From the NCBI RefSeq assembly GCF_003024385.1, contig NZ_PVZN01000026.1:1-44271 (forward strand): 44,271 nt of DNA, read 5' to 3'. The stretch is from Pseudomonas sp. BBP2017 (GTDB lineage Bacteria > Pseudomonadota > Gammaproteobacteria > Pseudomonadales > Pseudomonadaceae). A program made the position numbers and the translations under genes. Under the pieces are notes generated by a model, which saw nothing but the letters and a program-made list of their open reading frames with translations, was not told the origin of the DNA and did no database searches. Below are positions 33,370 to 41,147 of this stretch, one piece after another (within the stretch, counting starts at the first letter, position 1; each line of letters opens with the position of its first letter).

Positions 33370-34410
33370 TCAGCGGCGCAGTCCTGGTAGCCACTTCTGC
33401 AGGCCACTGGGCAGTTGCGCTCGAAAGCGTGCACTCAAATCTTCGCGATGCTTCTGATAAAGCACACCCAGGCCGATCACGCCCAGGCCGATCAAGGTCA
33501 GTACCAGCGGGAACAGTAGGGAATCGGCAAACACTTCGTAGGACAGATACCCTAGATACGCTGCCACGCCCATGGCCCCGAAGACCATGAACATCGGTCT
33601 GCGCAACAATACCGCCAACCCCATCAGGCCGAGGTTGATCAGGCAGTACAGGGCTTTGCCCAGCTGGCTGTCGCTTTCCATCAGGCTCAACCCCAGCCAG
33701 AAGGCCAGAAGACCAGCAAGGTATCCCCAGAAGGCAAAGTCCTGGCGGGTGCGGCCATCGACCACCAGGAATATAGCCAGCACCACCAGGCCGAACCACA
33801 ACGACACGGCAAGGCGCTGTTCCCAGTTGAAGGTATGGCCGTAGAACCATTCGCTCAGGTCCATGGACATGAACCACAGGGCCAAGGCGATCGGCATGAC
33901 GATAAAAGGGAAGGGGATCACCCGCAGCATCAGCAAGCCGGCGACAACCGTTGCCGCTTCCATCAGCAGCCAGCCACCCTGCACATAGGTGTAGTAGTTG
34001 TGGTAGCCGGTCTGGGTGTCGTCAAGCGGCCAGAAACCGGTGAGCCGCTCCACTGCGAACACCGCCAGAGGCACAATACTGACGGCAACCGCGCCGAGCA
34101 CACCGGCGGGGATGATCTGGCCGCGGCGTTGCATGAACAACCCGCCCAGGGTCAAAACGGCAATGTAGACCACGGCGATAAGCAGCAAAGCACTGTCGCC
34201 GATACGCATCCAGGCCTCGTTGAGCAGCCAGCCCATGGCGGCCATGATCAGCAGTGCGCCGAGGTAGAATGCTACATGAGCCAATTGGAAGCTGGCCTGC
34301 GTGCTCGGTTGGCGCTTGAGAAATTCAAGCAGGGCCTGATCCTGGCCCGGGTTCAGAACGCCTGCGCTTACCGCGCGGGCCAGGTCCTTGGCATCGAAGC
34401 GTTCCGTCAT
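33370..34410 (-). CDS. DUF2157 multi-pass membrane protein
   Basis: A 346-residue inner-membrane protein with an N-terminal cytosolic segment (about 1-40) and roughly eight to nine hydrophobic helices. The N-terminal part, with its RAVSAGVLNPGQ motif, resembles DUF2157, a family without an established function. The C-terminus is short and basic. It starts 8 bases after the coq7 stop, so it is cotranscribed with coq7, and AGGA precedes the ATG. No catalytic motif is visible. It could be a transporter-like or sensor membrane protein, but I have no evidence for either. Confidence 0.8.
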   Translation of the reverse strand: MTERFDAKDLARAVSAGVLNPGQDQALLEFLKRQPSTQASFQLAHVAFYLGALLIMAAMGWLLNEAWMRIGDSALLLIAVVYIAVLTLGGLFMQRRGQIIPAGVLGAVAVSIVPLAVFAVERLTGFWPLDDTQTGYHNYYTYVQGGWLLMEAATVVAGLLMLRVIPFPFIVMPIALALWFMSMDLSEWFYGHTFNWEQRLAVSLWFGLVVLAIFLVVDGRTRQDFAFWGYLAGLLAFWLGLSLMESDSQLGKALYCLINLGLMGLAVLLRRPMFMVFGAMGVAAYLGYLSYEVFADSLLFPLVLTLIGLGVIGLGVLYQKHREDLSARFRAQLPSGLQKWLPGLRR

Positions 34411-34418
34411 GGCATGTC

Positions 34419-35066
34419 CTAGATACGGTAGGTGCTTTTGGTCATGACCTTGGCCATCAGGCTCATGCCAAAACGTACTGGGGCAGGGAAGCGCAAGCCG
34501 CCAGCCTCCAGGGCCGATTCGGCGTGCTGTTCTTCGTCGACGCGCATCTGCTCAAGGATGGCCCGGGATTTTTCATCTTCACTCGGAATCTGCTCCAGGT
34601 GCTCGTCCAGGTGCTTGCACACCTGATGCTCGGTGGCGGCAACAAACCCCAGGCTGACCTTGTCGCTGACCAGGCCGGCCAGTGCACCGATGCCGAATGA
34701 CATACCGTAGAACAGTGGGTTGAGTACGCTTGGGTGACTGCCGAGCTGGCGGATACGCTGTTCGCACCAGGCCAGGTGATCAATCTCTTCTTCGGCCGCG
34801 TGCTCCATAGCCTTGCGTACTTGTGGCAGCTTGGCGGTCAGGGCTTGGCCTTGGTATAGCGCTTGTGCGCAGACTTCACCGGTATGGTTGATACGCATCA
34901 GTCCGGCCACGTGGCGGGTCTGGGTGTCGTCCAGGGTCACATCCGGCTGGATGATGGCCGGCGACGGGCGGGAAGGTTGGCCGCTGAAGGGCAGCAAGGT
35001 GCGCATGGCGGTGTCGGCCTGCAGCAACAAGCGGTCGAGCGGCGAATAGTGACGTTCGGTAGCCAT
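34419..35066 (-). CDS. coq7: Demethoxyubiquinone hydroxylase (2-nonaprenyl-3-methyl-6-methoxy-1,4-benzoquinol hydroxylase)
   Basis: Adds the last ring hydroxyl in aerobic ubiquinone synthesis at the inner membrane. The 215-residue protein is a di-iron carboxylate enzyme. Ligands appear in the expected order: E64 (HTGEV), E94 with H97 (EEIDH), E146 (TEHQ), and E178 with H181 (DEEQH). The start at 35066 is set by GGAGGT 5 bases upstream. An extension to 35081 would include that site. Pseudomonas uses Coq7 where E. coli uses UbiF. DUF2157 follows after 8 bases. Confidence 0.96.
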   Translation of the reverse strand: MATERHYSPLDRLLLQADTAMRTLLPFSGQPSRPSPAIIQPDVTLDDTQTRHVAGLMRINHTGEVCAQALYQGQALTAKLPQVRKAMEHAAEEEIDHLAWCEQRIRQLGSHPSVLNPLFYGMSFGIGALAGLVSDKVSLGFVAATEHQVCKHLDEHLEQIPSEDEKSRAILEQMRVDEEQHAESALEAGGLRFPAPVRFGMSLMAKVMTKSTYRI

Positions 35067-35131
35067 CGGGCACCTCCGCAAGAATGTGCCCGACAGTTTA
35101 CCGCAATCGAGATGATCGGGCTTGCCCTGGA

Positions 35132-35470
35132 TCAGCCCGGCGGCCAGTGCATCTGACGCTGACCCAGTACGTGCATGTGGATGTGGTAGACCGTCTGGCC
35201 GCCCAGTTCATTGCAGTTCATGACTACGCGGAACCCGTCTTCACAGCCCAGCTCCCTGGCCAGCCGCTGGGCAGTGAACAGGATGTGTCCAGCCAGGCCC
35301 TTGTCGTCTTCGGTCAGATCGTTGAGCGTGCGGATAGGCTTCTTCGGGATGACCAGAAAATGCACCGGCGCCTGTGGGGCGATATCGTGGAAGGCCAGAA
35401 CCTGGTCGTCCTCGTAGATGATCTTGGCCGGGATTTCCCGGTTGATGATCTTGGTGAACAGAGTTTCCAC
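35132..35470 (-). CDS. HIT family nucleotide-binding protein
   Basis: A 112-residue histidine-triad protein of the HinT type, which hydrolyses nucleoside phosphoramidates such as AMP-lysine. The triad is H96-I-H98-M-H100-V. The N-terminus METLFTKIINREIPAKI is characteristic. The start is GTG at 35470, with GGAG 8 bases upstream. A much longer in-frame extension to 35875 runs through SDR coding sequence and is rejected. It lies between an SDR gene and coq7 in a loosely spaced minus-strand run. Confidence 0.93.
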   Translation of the reverse strand: METLFTKIINREIPAKIIYEDDQVLAFHDIAPQAPVHFLVIPKKPIRTLNDLTEDDKGLAGHILFTAQRLARELGCEDGFRVVMNCNELGGQTVYHIHMHVLGQRQMHWPPG

Positions 35471-35532
35471 TACGGTTGCTCCATGTGAGGGATCGGGCCT
35501 GAGTGTACTCAGGCTGGGTATCGACGCCCAGC

Positions 35533-35551
35533 CCCGCGCAGTCAGCGCGGG
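35533..35551 (-). other. Hairpin spanning the SDR stop codon
   Basis: CCCGCGC (35533-35539) and GCGCGGG (35545-35551) form a perfect 7-bp GC stem whose 5-base loop holds the TGA stop of the SDR gene (35542-35544). No T-run follows. Confidence 0.45.
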
Positions 35552-36315
35552 CAATAGGCTTGATTGATGGCACCCGCCAGCTTGCGGGTCATCCAGCGCG
35601 ACAGCAGGCGCGGGCTGAATGCCAGCCAGCGGTTGTGCCGACCGGGAATGATCAGCGCACGGTTCTTGTCCAGGGCGCGGACGGTGTACAGGGCGACTTC
35701 CTCGGGGCTTAGGCAGTGTTGGCCCTTTTCCAGGCGCGGGATGCGTCGCAACGGCGAGCGGACCGGGCCCGGGCAGAGTACCGAAACCTTGATGCCGGTG
35801 CGTTTGAGCTCTTCGCGCAAACCTTCGGAAAAGCTCAGCACGTAGGCTTTGCTGGCCGCATAGCTGCTCATCCACGGTCCGGGAGCAAAGGCTGCAACAG
35901 ACGCGACATTGAGAATTTGCCCGCCGCCCTGAACCGCCATGGCGTTACCCAGCGCATGGCAAAGTCGGGTCAGGGCGAGGATGTTCACTTCGATCAGGTC
36001 CTGCTCGTCGCCCCATTCCTGGGCCAGGAACGGTCCGTAGGAGCGAATGCCGGCGCAGTTGACCAGCAGGTCGATGTGGCGCTCGCTTTCCTCAAGTTCC
36101 AGCAGGAAACCGGACAGGCGCAGTGGTTCGCCCAGATCGCAGGCGCGAAACAGCACTTCGACGCCAAAACGCTGGGTCAGCTCGATGGCGATGCTTTCCA
36201 GTGGGTCACGCTGGCGGGCCACCAGGATCAGATTGCGTCCCCGACGTGCCAGCGCCTCGGCCAGTGCCAGGCCCAGGCCACTGGAGGCACCAGTGATCAT
36301 GGCGTAACGGGTCAT
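35542..36315 (-). CDS. Short-chain dehydrogenase/reductase (classical SDR)
   Basis: A 257-residue SDR with the cofactor motif TGASSGLG at residues 8-15 (NADP-type, with R34 following strand 2), structural NCAG at 86-89 and catalytic S139-Y152-K156. The C-terminal part is hydrophobic and basic, like SDR members that act on lipophilic substrates at the membrane. The substrate is unknown. The start at 36315 is set by GGAG 6 bases upstream. The alternative ATG at 36327 overlaps that site. It is followed after 71 bases by the HIT gene. Confidence 0.92.
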   Translation of the reverse strand: MTRYAMITGASSGLGLALAEALARRGRNLILVARQRDPLESIAIELTQRFGVEVLFRACDLGEPLRLSGFLLELEESERHIDLLVNCAGIRSYGPFLAQEWGDEQDLIEVNILALTRLCHALGNAMAVQGGGQILNVASVAAFAPGPWMSSYAASKAYVLSFSEGLREELKRTGIKVSVLCPGPVRSPLRRIPRLEKGQHCLSPEEVALYTVRALDKNRALIIPGRHNRWLAFSPRLLSRWMTRKLAGAINQAYCPR

Positions 36316-36402
36316 GCAGTTCTCCAATCGGAAAGGGCGGCTAAAGCCCCCAGTTTACAGGTACGGTAGCCCGAGCGCTGCAGGCGGGCCCTAGATTCCG
36401 GT

Positions 36403-36852
36403 TTAGAGCGCGGCGATACCGATAAAGCTCAGGATCAGTAGCGGCCATAGGCAGGCCAGAATCCCCTCGAGGGTACTGTTGGGCATTGGTACTGGGCCAA
36501 AGCGGTTGTCTGCGCGACTACCTGGCATCAGTACCAAGATCAAGACAAAGACCAAGCCTATCCAGGGTATCAATCCCAGCCAGCAAAACCAGCCGCTCCA
36601 GTTCAGGTCGTGAAGGCGCTGGATGACAGGTAGCATGGTCAGGATCTGGACGATGAGCAAACCAGCGATGACCAGTCGGCCGACCAGAATCGACGGCATT
36701 GCGCTGTACACCCCGCTCAGTACAACCAGGCCACTGATCGTTGCTACAGCCAGCGCCAGACTCCAGGCCAGCAGGCGCACTCGGCCTATTCGCCCCTTCG
36801 TGCTCATGAACTTTGGCTTGCTCGAGTCTGCAGAGACCAAGGTGGTATTCAT
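36403..36852 (-). CDS. DUF805 family membrane protein
   Basis: A 149-residue inner-membrane protein with about four hydrophobic helices. Family marks are the RLHDLNWSGW segment between helices two and three and the PGSRADNRFGP motif. Unlike most members it has an extra hydrophilic N-terminus of about 20 residues and an extra C-terminal hydrophobic stretch. The function of DUF805 is not established. AAGGAAG precedes the ATG. It lies 31 bases after the nitronate monooxygenase gene and 87 before the SDR. Confidence 0.87.
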   Translation of the reverse strand: MNTTLVSADSSKPKFMSTKGRIGRVRLLAWSLALAVATISGLVVLSGVYSAMPSILVGRLVIAGLLIVQILTMLPVIQRLHDLNWSGWFCWLGLIPWIGLVFVLILVLMPGSRADNRFGPVPMPNSTLEGILACLWPLLILSFIGIAAL

Positions 36853-36883
36853 ACGGGCTTCCTTTGCCTTCGTAATTCATCGG

Positions 36884-37840
36884 TCAACCCGGCCAGTGCT
36901 GGCTCAGGGCTTTGGCCGAGGCTTGTGCCTGGCGATATTCAGTGTCAAGACAGTTAATCAGTTGCTCGACAGCGCACAGCTTGTCGATGGCGCCGACGCC
37001 TTGCCCTGCCGACCATACGGTCTTCCAGGCCTTGGCCTCATCACTAATGGGTTTGAGTTTGGTTTCGGTGTGGCTGCGCAGGGCGGTCATGTCGAAACCG
37101 GCGTTTTCCAGGCTCTGGCGCATGAAGCTGGCAGGCACCCCGGAAACCGCAGCGGTGTGGATGATATCGGCAGCCTTGGCCTCTAGCATCATTTCTTTGT
37201 AAGGGCCTGGGGCTTGGCTTTCGTGGGTGGCGATAAATCGGGTGCCCAGGTAGGCCAAGTCTGCGCCGAGAAGCTGTGCGGCGAGAATTTCATGGCCGCG
37301 GTTGATGCAACCCGCCAGTAATAATGTCTTGTCGAAGAACTGGCGAATCTCGGCAATCAGCGCAAATGGGCTCCAGGTGCCGGCATGGCCGCCGGCGCCT
37401 GCCGCAACGGCGATCAAACCATCGACCCCTGCTTGAGCCGCTTTCTCGGCATGCCGTCGGGTGGTTACGTCATGGAACACCAGGCCGCCATAACTGTGCA
37501 CGGCATCGACCAGCTCCTGCACCGCCCCAAGGCTGGTGATGACGATCGGTACCTTGTGTTCGACGCACAGTGCCAGATCTGCCTGCAGACGCGGATTGCT
37601 CTGGTGCACGATCAGGTTGACCGCGTAGGGCGCAGGTTTGTCCACAGCGGCCAGACCTGTCTCGATTTCCTCAAGCCAGGCTTTGAAGCCGCTACTGTCA
37701 CGCTGGTTCAGCGCCGGGAAGCTGCCGACGATCCCGTTGGCGCAACAGGCCAAAACCAGTTGCGGGTTGGAGATCAGAAACATCGGTGCCGCAACCACCG
37801 GCAGACGCAAGCGTTGTTCGAGCAGGGCAGGCAATGACAT
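36884..37840 (-). CDS. Nitronate monooxygenase family protein (2-nitropropane dioxygenase-like)
   Basis: A 318-residue FMN-binding TIM-barrel protein of the NMO family that oxidises alkyl nitronates or propionate-3-nitronate. The family also contains enoyl-ACP reductase II-like proteins. It begins with LPVVAAPMFLISNP and carries AGAGGHAGTWSPF, where the histidine is the presumed catalytic base, plus LLAGCINRG and GADLAYLGTRF for FMN. The start is ambiguous. ATG at 37840 (MSLPALLEQ) fits the family better than 37849, and neither has a strong Shine-Dalgarno. It lies 33 bases downstream of hemJ. Confidence 0.88.
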   Translation of the reverse strand: MSLPALLEQRLRLPVVAAPMFLISNPQLVLACCANGIVGSFPALNQRDSSGFKAWLEEIETGLAAVDKPAPYAVNLIVHQSNPRLQADLALCVEHKVPIVITSLGAVQELVDAVHSYGGLVFHDVTTRRHAEKAAQAGVDGLIAVAAGAGGHAGTWSPFALIAEIRQFFDKTLLLAGCINRGHEILAAQLLGADLAYLGTRFIATHESQAPGPYKEMMLEAKAADIIHTAAVSGVPASFMRQSLENAGFDMTALRSHTETKLKPISDEAKAWKTVWSAGQGVGAIDKLCAVEQLINCLDTEYRQAQASAKALSQHWPG

Positions 37841-37873
37841 GGCGGGCATCCCGAGGCTGAGTAAGGGTTTAGG

Positions 37874-38299
37874 TTAGAACGGTTTGACCACCACCAGAAT
37901 GACCACGGCCAGCAGGATCAGCACCGGCACTTCGTTGAACCAGCGGTAGAACACATGGCTGCGGGTGTTTTCACCGCGGGCGAAGCGCTTGAGCTGGGCG
38001 CCGCACATATGGTGGTAGCCGATCAGCAGGATCACCAGGGTGAGCTTGGCGTGCATCCAGCCCTGATTGAGAAAGCCCGGGGTCAGGCTCATCAGCCAGA
38101 TACCGAAGGCCAGAGTAGCAATCATCGACGGGAGCATGATGCCGCGATACAACTTGCGCTCCATGGTCACGAAGCGTTCCTGGCTGATACTGTCCTGGCT
38201 TTGTGCGTGGTAGACAAACAAGCGGGGCAGGTAGAACAGCCCGGCAAACCAGCAGACTACGCTGACGATATGCAGCGCTTTGATCCAGAGAAAAAGCAT
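37874..38299 (-). CDS. hemJ: Protoporphyrinogen IX oxidase HemJ (UPF0093)
   Basis: A 141-residue inner-membrane protein with four helices, of the HemJ/UPF0093 family that oxidises protoporphyrinogen IX in heme synthesis. Conserved features include H10 in the first helix (KALHIVSVVCWFAGLFYLPR) and the HAKLTLVILL segment in the third helix. AAGGAA lies upstream of the ATG. It heads the minus-strand run and is divergent from argC. Pseudomonas may also carry HemG or HemY, which cannot be judged here. Confidence 0.88.
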   Translation of the reverse strand: MLFLWIKALHIVSVVCWFAGLFYLPRLFVYHAQSQDSISQERFVTMERKLYRGIMLPSMIATLAFGIWLMSLTPGFLNQGWMHAKLTLVILLIGYHHMCGAQLKRFARGENTRSHVFYRWFNEVPVLILLAVVILVVVKPF

Positions 38300-38371
38300 G
38301 GAGTTGAGTTCCTTCGGGGTTCACGGTCGTCAGATAGTAGTGGCTAGGCGCCTGGCGGGCCATCTCAACAG

Positions 38372-38400
38372 TTGTGGGTGTGTTTCAGGCCCCCTATTAT
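38372..38400 (+). promoter_or_regulatory. Candidate argC promoter
   Basis: TTGTGG (38372-38377) and TATTAT (38395-38400) are separated by 17 bases, 41 bases before the argC start. Both boxes are close to sigma-70 consensus. No clear arginine-repressor box was recognised. Confidence 0.55.
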
Positions 38401-38441
38401 CGTGGGCTTTCCTGTAGGTTCGTTGATAAGGGGCACGCGTT

Positions 38442-39476
38442 ATGGTCAAGGTCGGTATCGTTGGCGGCACGGGTTACACCGGGGTCGAGCTGCTGCGTCT
38501 GTTGGCACAGCATCCACAGGCTGAGGTAGCGGTCATCACTTCACGCTCCGAAGCCGGCCTGGCGGTTGCCGATATGTACCCGAACCTGCGCGGCCATTAC
38601 GACGGCCTGGCGTTCAGCGTGCCGGACGTGAAAACCCTGGCGGCCTGTGACGTGGTGTTCTTCGCTACCCCTCACGGTGTTGCCCATGCCCTGGCTGGCG
38701 AACTGTTGGCGGCAGGCACCAAGGTCATCGACCTGTCTGCTGACTTCCGTCTGCAGGATGCCGATGAGTGGGCCAAGTGGTACGGCCAGCCCCATGGCGC
38801 ACCAGAGTTGCTCAAGGACGCGGTCTACGGCCTGCCAGAGGTTAACCGCGAACAGATTCGCCAGGCTCGCCTGATCGCCGTGCCGGGCTGCTACCCGACT
38901 GCCACCCAGTTGGGCTTCCTGCCACTGCTGGAGGCTGGAATCGCCGACACCTCGCGCTTGATTGCCGACTGTAAGTCGGGCGTTAGCGGTGCGGGTCGTG
39001 GCGCGTCTGTTGGTTCGCTGTTTTGCGAAGCTGGCGAAAGCATGAAAGCCTATGCGGTCAAAGGACACCGGCACCTGCCAGAGATTACCCAGGGCCTGCG
39101 CCGGGCAGCAGGAAGTGATGTCGGTCTGACCTTCGTTCCGCACCTGACGCCGATGATCCGTGGCATTCATTCCACCCTGTACGCAACGGTTGCTGACACC
39201 TCGGTTGACCTGCAGGCGCTGTTCGAAAAACGCTATGCCGATGAACCGTTCGTCGACGTGATGCCAGCCGGCAGCCACCCGGAAACCCGCAGCGTGCGCG
39301 GTGCCAACGTCTGCCGTATCGCCGTGCACCGGCCGCAGGGCGGTGACCTGGTTGTCGTGCTGTCAGTCATCGACAACCTGGTCAAGGGCGCGTCGGGCCA
39401 GGCGGTACAGAACCTCAACATCCTCTTCGGGCTGGATGAGCGCATGGGCCTTGCTCACGCGGGCCTGCTGCCCTAA
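38442..39476 (+). CDS. argC: N-acetyl-gamma-glutamyl-phosphate reductase
   Basis: Reduces N-acetylglutamyl-phosphate to the semialdehyde with NADPH, the third step of arginine synthesis. The 344-residue protein has the Rossmann motif GGTGYTG at residues 8-14 and the catalytic C150 in VPGCYPTA. HRHLPEI lies in the substrate domain. An AAGGGG ribosome site precedes the start. It stands alone with its own promoter and a nested palindrome after the stop codon. Confidence 0.97.
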   Translation: MVKVGIVGGTGYTGVELLRLLAQHPQAEVAVITSRSEAGLAVADMYPNLRGHYDGLAFSVPDVKTLAACDVVFFATPHGVAHALAGELLAAGTKVIDLSADFRLQDADEWAKWYGQPHGAPELLKDAVYGLPEVNREQIRQARLIAVPGCYPTATQLGFLPLLEAGIADTSRLIADCKSGVSGAGRGASVGSLFCEAGESMKAYAVKGHRHLPEITQGLRRAAGSDVGLTFVPHLTPMIRGIHSTLYATVADTSVDLQALFEKRYADEPFVDVMPAGSHPETRSVRGANVCRIAVHRPQGGDLVVVLSVIDNLVKGASGQAVQNLNILFGLDERMGLAHAGLLP

Positions 39477-39480
39477 ACCT

Positions 39481-39550
39481 CAAGCGGCAGGATACAAGCT
39501 GCAAGTTAAAGCCGTGCGTGATCTGCTTATAGCTTGCAGCTAACCGCTTG
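39481..39550 (+). repeat. Nested palindrome after argC
   Basis: The outer arms CAAGCGG (39481-39487) and CCGCTTG (39544-39550) enclose the inner perfect arms AGCTGCAAG (39497-39505) and CTTGCAGCT (39533-39541). It begins 4 bases after the argC stop and is followed by GCGGCTTTTG, so it may terminate argC transcription. The arms resemble those at 4308-4364. Confidence 0.7.
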
Positions 39551-39564
39551 CGGCTTTTGTATTC

Positions 39565-39594
39565 TTGACCGATTTTCTCGGAGAAGCGGATAAT
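39565..39594 (+). promoter_or_regulatory. erpA promoter
   Basis: TTGACC (39565-39570) and GATAAT (39589-39594) are separated by 18 bases, a strong sigma-70-type promoter with a predicted start near 39601, about 40 bases before erpA. Confidence 0.7.
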
Positions 39595-39613
39595 GCGCGT
39601 CATCACGCATTAT
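39590..39613. promoter_or_regulatory. Inverted repeat over the erpA -10 and start site
   Basis: ATAATGCG (39590-39597) and CGCATTAT (39606-39613) are perfect 8-base inverted repeats with an 8-base spacer, covering the -10 box and predicted start. The position is that of a repressor operator. It does not match the IscR type 2 consensus that I know, so the binder is unknown. Confidence 0.5.
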
Positions 39614-39641
39614 GGCGGCATAGCGCCGGGAGATAGTCAGC

Positions 39642-39992
39642 ATGAGCGTCGAATCCTTCACCCCTGTGGCATTGCAGTTCACTGAGGGTGCAGCGCACAA
39701 GGTGAAGACCCTGGTCGATGAAGAAGGCAATGATCGCCTGAAGTTGCGAGTGTTCGTGACCGGGGGCGGTTGCTCGGGTTTTCAATATGGTTTTACTTTT
39801 GATGAAGATGTCGCTGAAGACGACACCATCGTCGAGCGCGAAGGGGTGGCCCTGGTGGTCGATCCGATGAGCTTCCAGTACCTGGCAGGAGCCGAAGTGG
39901 ATTACCAGGAAGGCCTGGAAGGCTCGCGCTTTGTCATCAAGAACCCGAACGCCAGCACCACCTGTGGTTGCGGCTCGTCGTTCTCGATCTGA
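39642..39992 (+). CDS. erpA: Iron-sulfur cluster insertion protein ErpA
   Basis: An A-type carrier that delivers Fe-S clusters to client proteins, including those of isoprenoid synthesis. The 116-residue protein has the three cluster-binding cysteines C44 (GGGCSGFQ), C108 and C110 (CGCGSSFSI), and the usual length. The N-terminus differs from IscA and fits ErpA. GGGAG precedes the ATG. It is monocistronic, with its own strong promoter carrying a dyad and a strong terminator shared with convergent anmK. Confidence 0.96.
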   Translation: MSVESFTPVALQFTEGAAHKVKTLVDEEGNDRLKLRVFVTGGGCSGFQYGFTFDEDVAEDDTIVEREGVALVVDPMSFQYLAGAEVDYQEGLEGSRFVIKNPNASTTCGCGSSFSI

Positions 39993-40013
39993 TCGCAGGG
40001 TAAGTTGCACCGC

Positions 40014-40042
40014 AAACGCCGCGCTAATGCGCGGCGTTTTGC
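40014..40042. terminator. Bidirectional terminator between erpA and anmK
   Basis: AAACGCCGCGC (40014-40024) and GCGCGGCGTTT (40029-40039) form a perfect 11-bp stem with TAAT loop, followed by T on the plus strand and TTT from the other arm on the minus strand. It serves erpA (plus) and anmK (minus). Confidence 0.88.
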
Positions 40043-40052
40043 TGTGTGCGGG

Positions 40053-41144
40053 TCAGGCAGGGTAAATCGCGCCAAGCACCCGCAGGCCGCGGGCACCCGT
40101 GACGCTAGGGCGGTTACCCGGGATGCCTTGCAGGCAGCAGTGGGCGAGCCAGGCAAAGGCCATGGCTTCGACCCAGTCCGGGTCAATGCCATGGGCTGCC
40201 GTGCTACTGACACGAGCGCGAGGTAGCAGAGCGGCCAGGCGGCTCATCAGTGTGCCGTTGTGGGCGCCACCACCACAGACCAGCAGTGCCTGGGTATTTC
40301 CCTGGGCGGTCTGCAAGGAGCTGACAATGCTGTGGGCGGTGAGCTCAAGCAGCGTTGCCTGGACATCGGCATCGGCAATCGCCGGCTGTGTGGCCAAGTG
40401 ATGCATGAGCCAAGGCAGGTTGAATACTTCGCGGCCTGTACTTTTCGGGCCGGTACCGGCGAAGAACGGGTCGCTGAGCAGGCTGGCAAGCAGGCCGCTA
40501 TGCACCTGGCCGCTGGCGGCCCAGGTGCCGTCGGCGTCGTAGCTGCGGCCTTGTTTCTGGTGAATCCAGGCATCAAGCAGCACGTTGCCCGGGCCACAAT
40601 CGAAACCACTGACCGGCTTGTCCTGCTCGATCAGGCTGAGGTTGCTGAAACCGCCGACGTTGAGCACTGCCAGACGCTGTCCCTGGTGCTCGAACAGTGC
40701 CTCATGAAAGGCTGGGACCAGCGGCGCGCCCTGGCCACCAGCGGCAACATCGCGGCGCCGAAAATCACCGACCACACAGATACCGCTAAGCTCCGCGAGC
40801 AAAGCTGGATTGCCGATCTGCACGGTGAAACCGCGCGCCGGCTCATGGCGAATGGTCTGGCCATGGCTGCCAATGGCACGGATATCGGTCGGCTTGAGGT
40901 TTCTGGCGGCCAGCAGGTGTTCAATACCCTGAGCTGCCAGCGTGACCCACTGTGCTTCTGCCAACGCGGCGCGGGCGATCTCATCCGGGCCGCTGGCGCA
41001 CAGGTCCAGCAAGTCCTGGCGCAGACTGGCGGGCATGGGGATGTAGTGGGTAGCGAGCAGGCGGGTGCTCTGCTCCTGTTCGATCAAGGCGATGTCCAGG
41101 CCGTCGAGGCTGGTCCCGGACATGACCCCCAGATAAAGAGCCAT
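40053..41144 (-). CDS. anmK: Anhydro-N-acetylmuramic acid kinase
   Basis: Cleaves the anhydro ring of anhMurNAc and phosphorylates it to MurNAc-6-phosphate during peptidoglycan recycling. The 363-residue protein has the family start MALYLGVMSGTSLDG (GTSLDG at 10-15), IGSHGQTIRHEP, VVGDFRRRDVAAGGQGAPL and NVGGFSNLS, typical of the ASKHA fold. The start is 3 bases after the stop of the upstream M23 peptidase gene, with only a weak ribosome site, so translation is coupled to it. A peptidoglycan hydrolase and a recycling kinase are thus made together. Confidence 0.96.
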   Translation of the reverse strand: MALYLGVMSGTSLDGLDIALIEQEQSTRLLATHYIPMPASLRQDLLDLCASGPDEIARAALAEAQWVTLAAQGIEHLLAARNLKPTDIRAIGSHGQTIRHEPARGFTVQIGNPALLAELSGICVVGDFRRRDVAAGGQGAPLVPAFHEALFEHQGQRLAVLNVGGFSNLSLIEQDKPVSGFDCGPGNVLLDAWIHQKQGRSYDADGTWAASGQVHSGLLASLLSDPFFAGTGPKSTGREVFNLPWLMHHLATQPAIADADVQATLLELTAHSIVSSLQTAQGNTQALLVCGGGAHNGTLMSRLAALLPRARVSSTAAHGIDPDWVEAMAFAWLAHCCLQGIPGNRPSVTGARGLRVLGAIYPA

Positions 41145-41147
41145 TGC

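Noticed and set aside
35471..35875. N-terminal extension of the HIT protein
   Set aside because: It runs through SDR coding sequence in another frame. The family length (about 112 residues) is met from the GTG at 35470.
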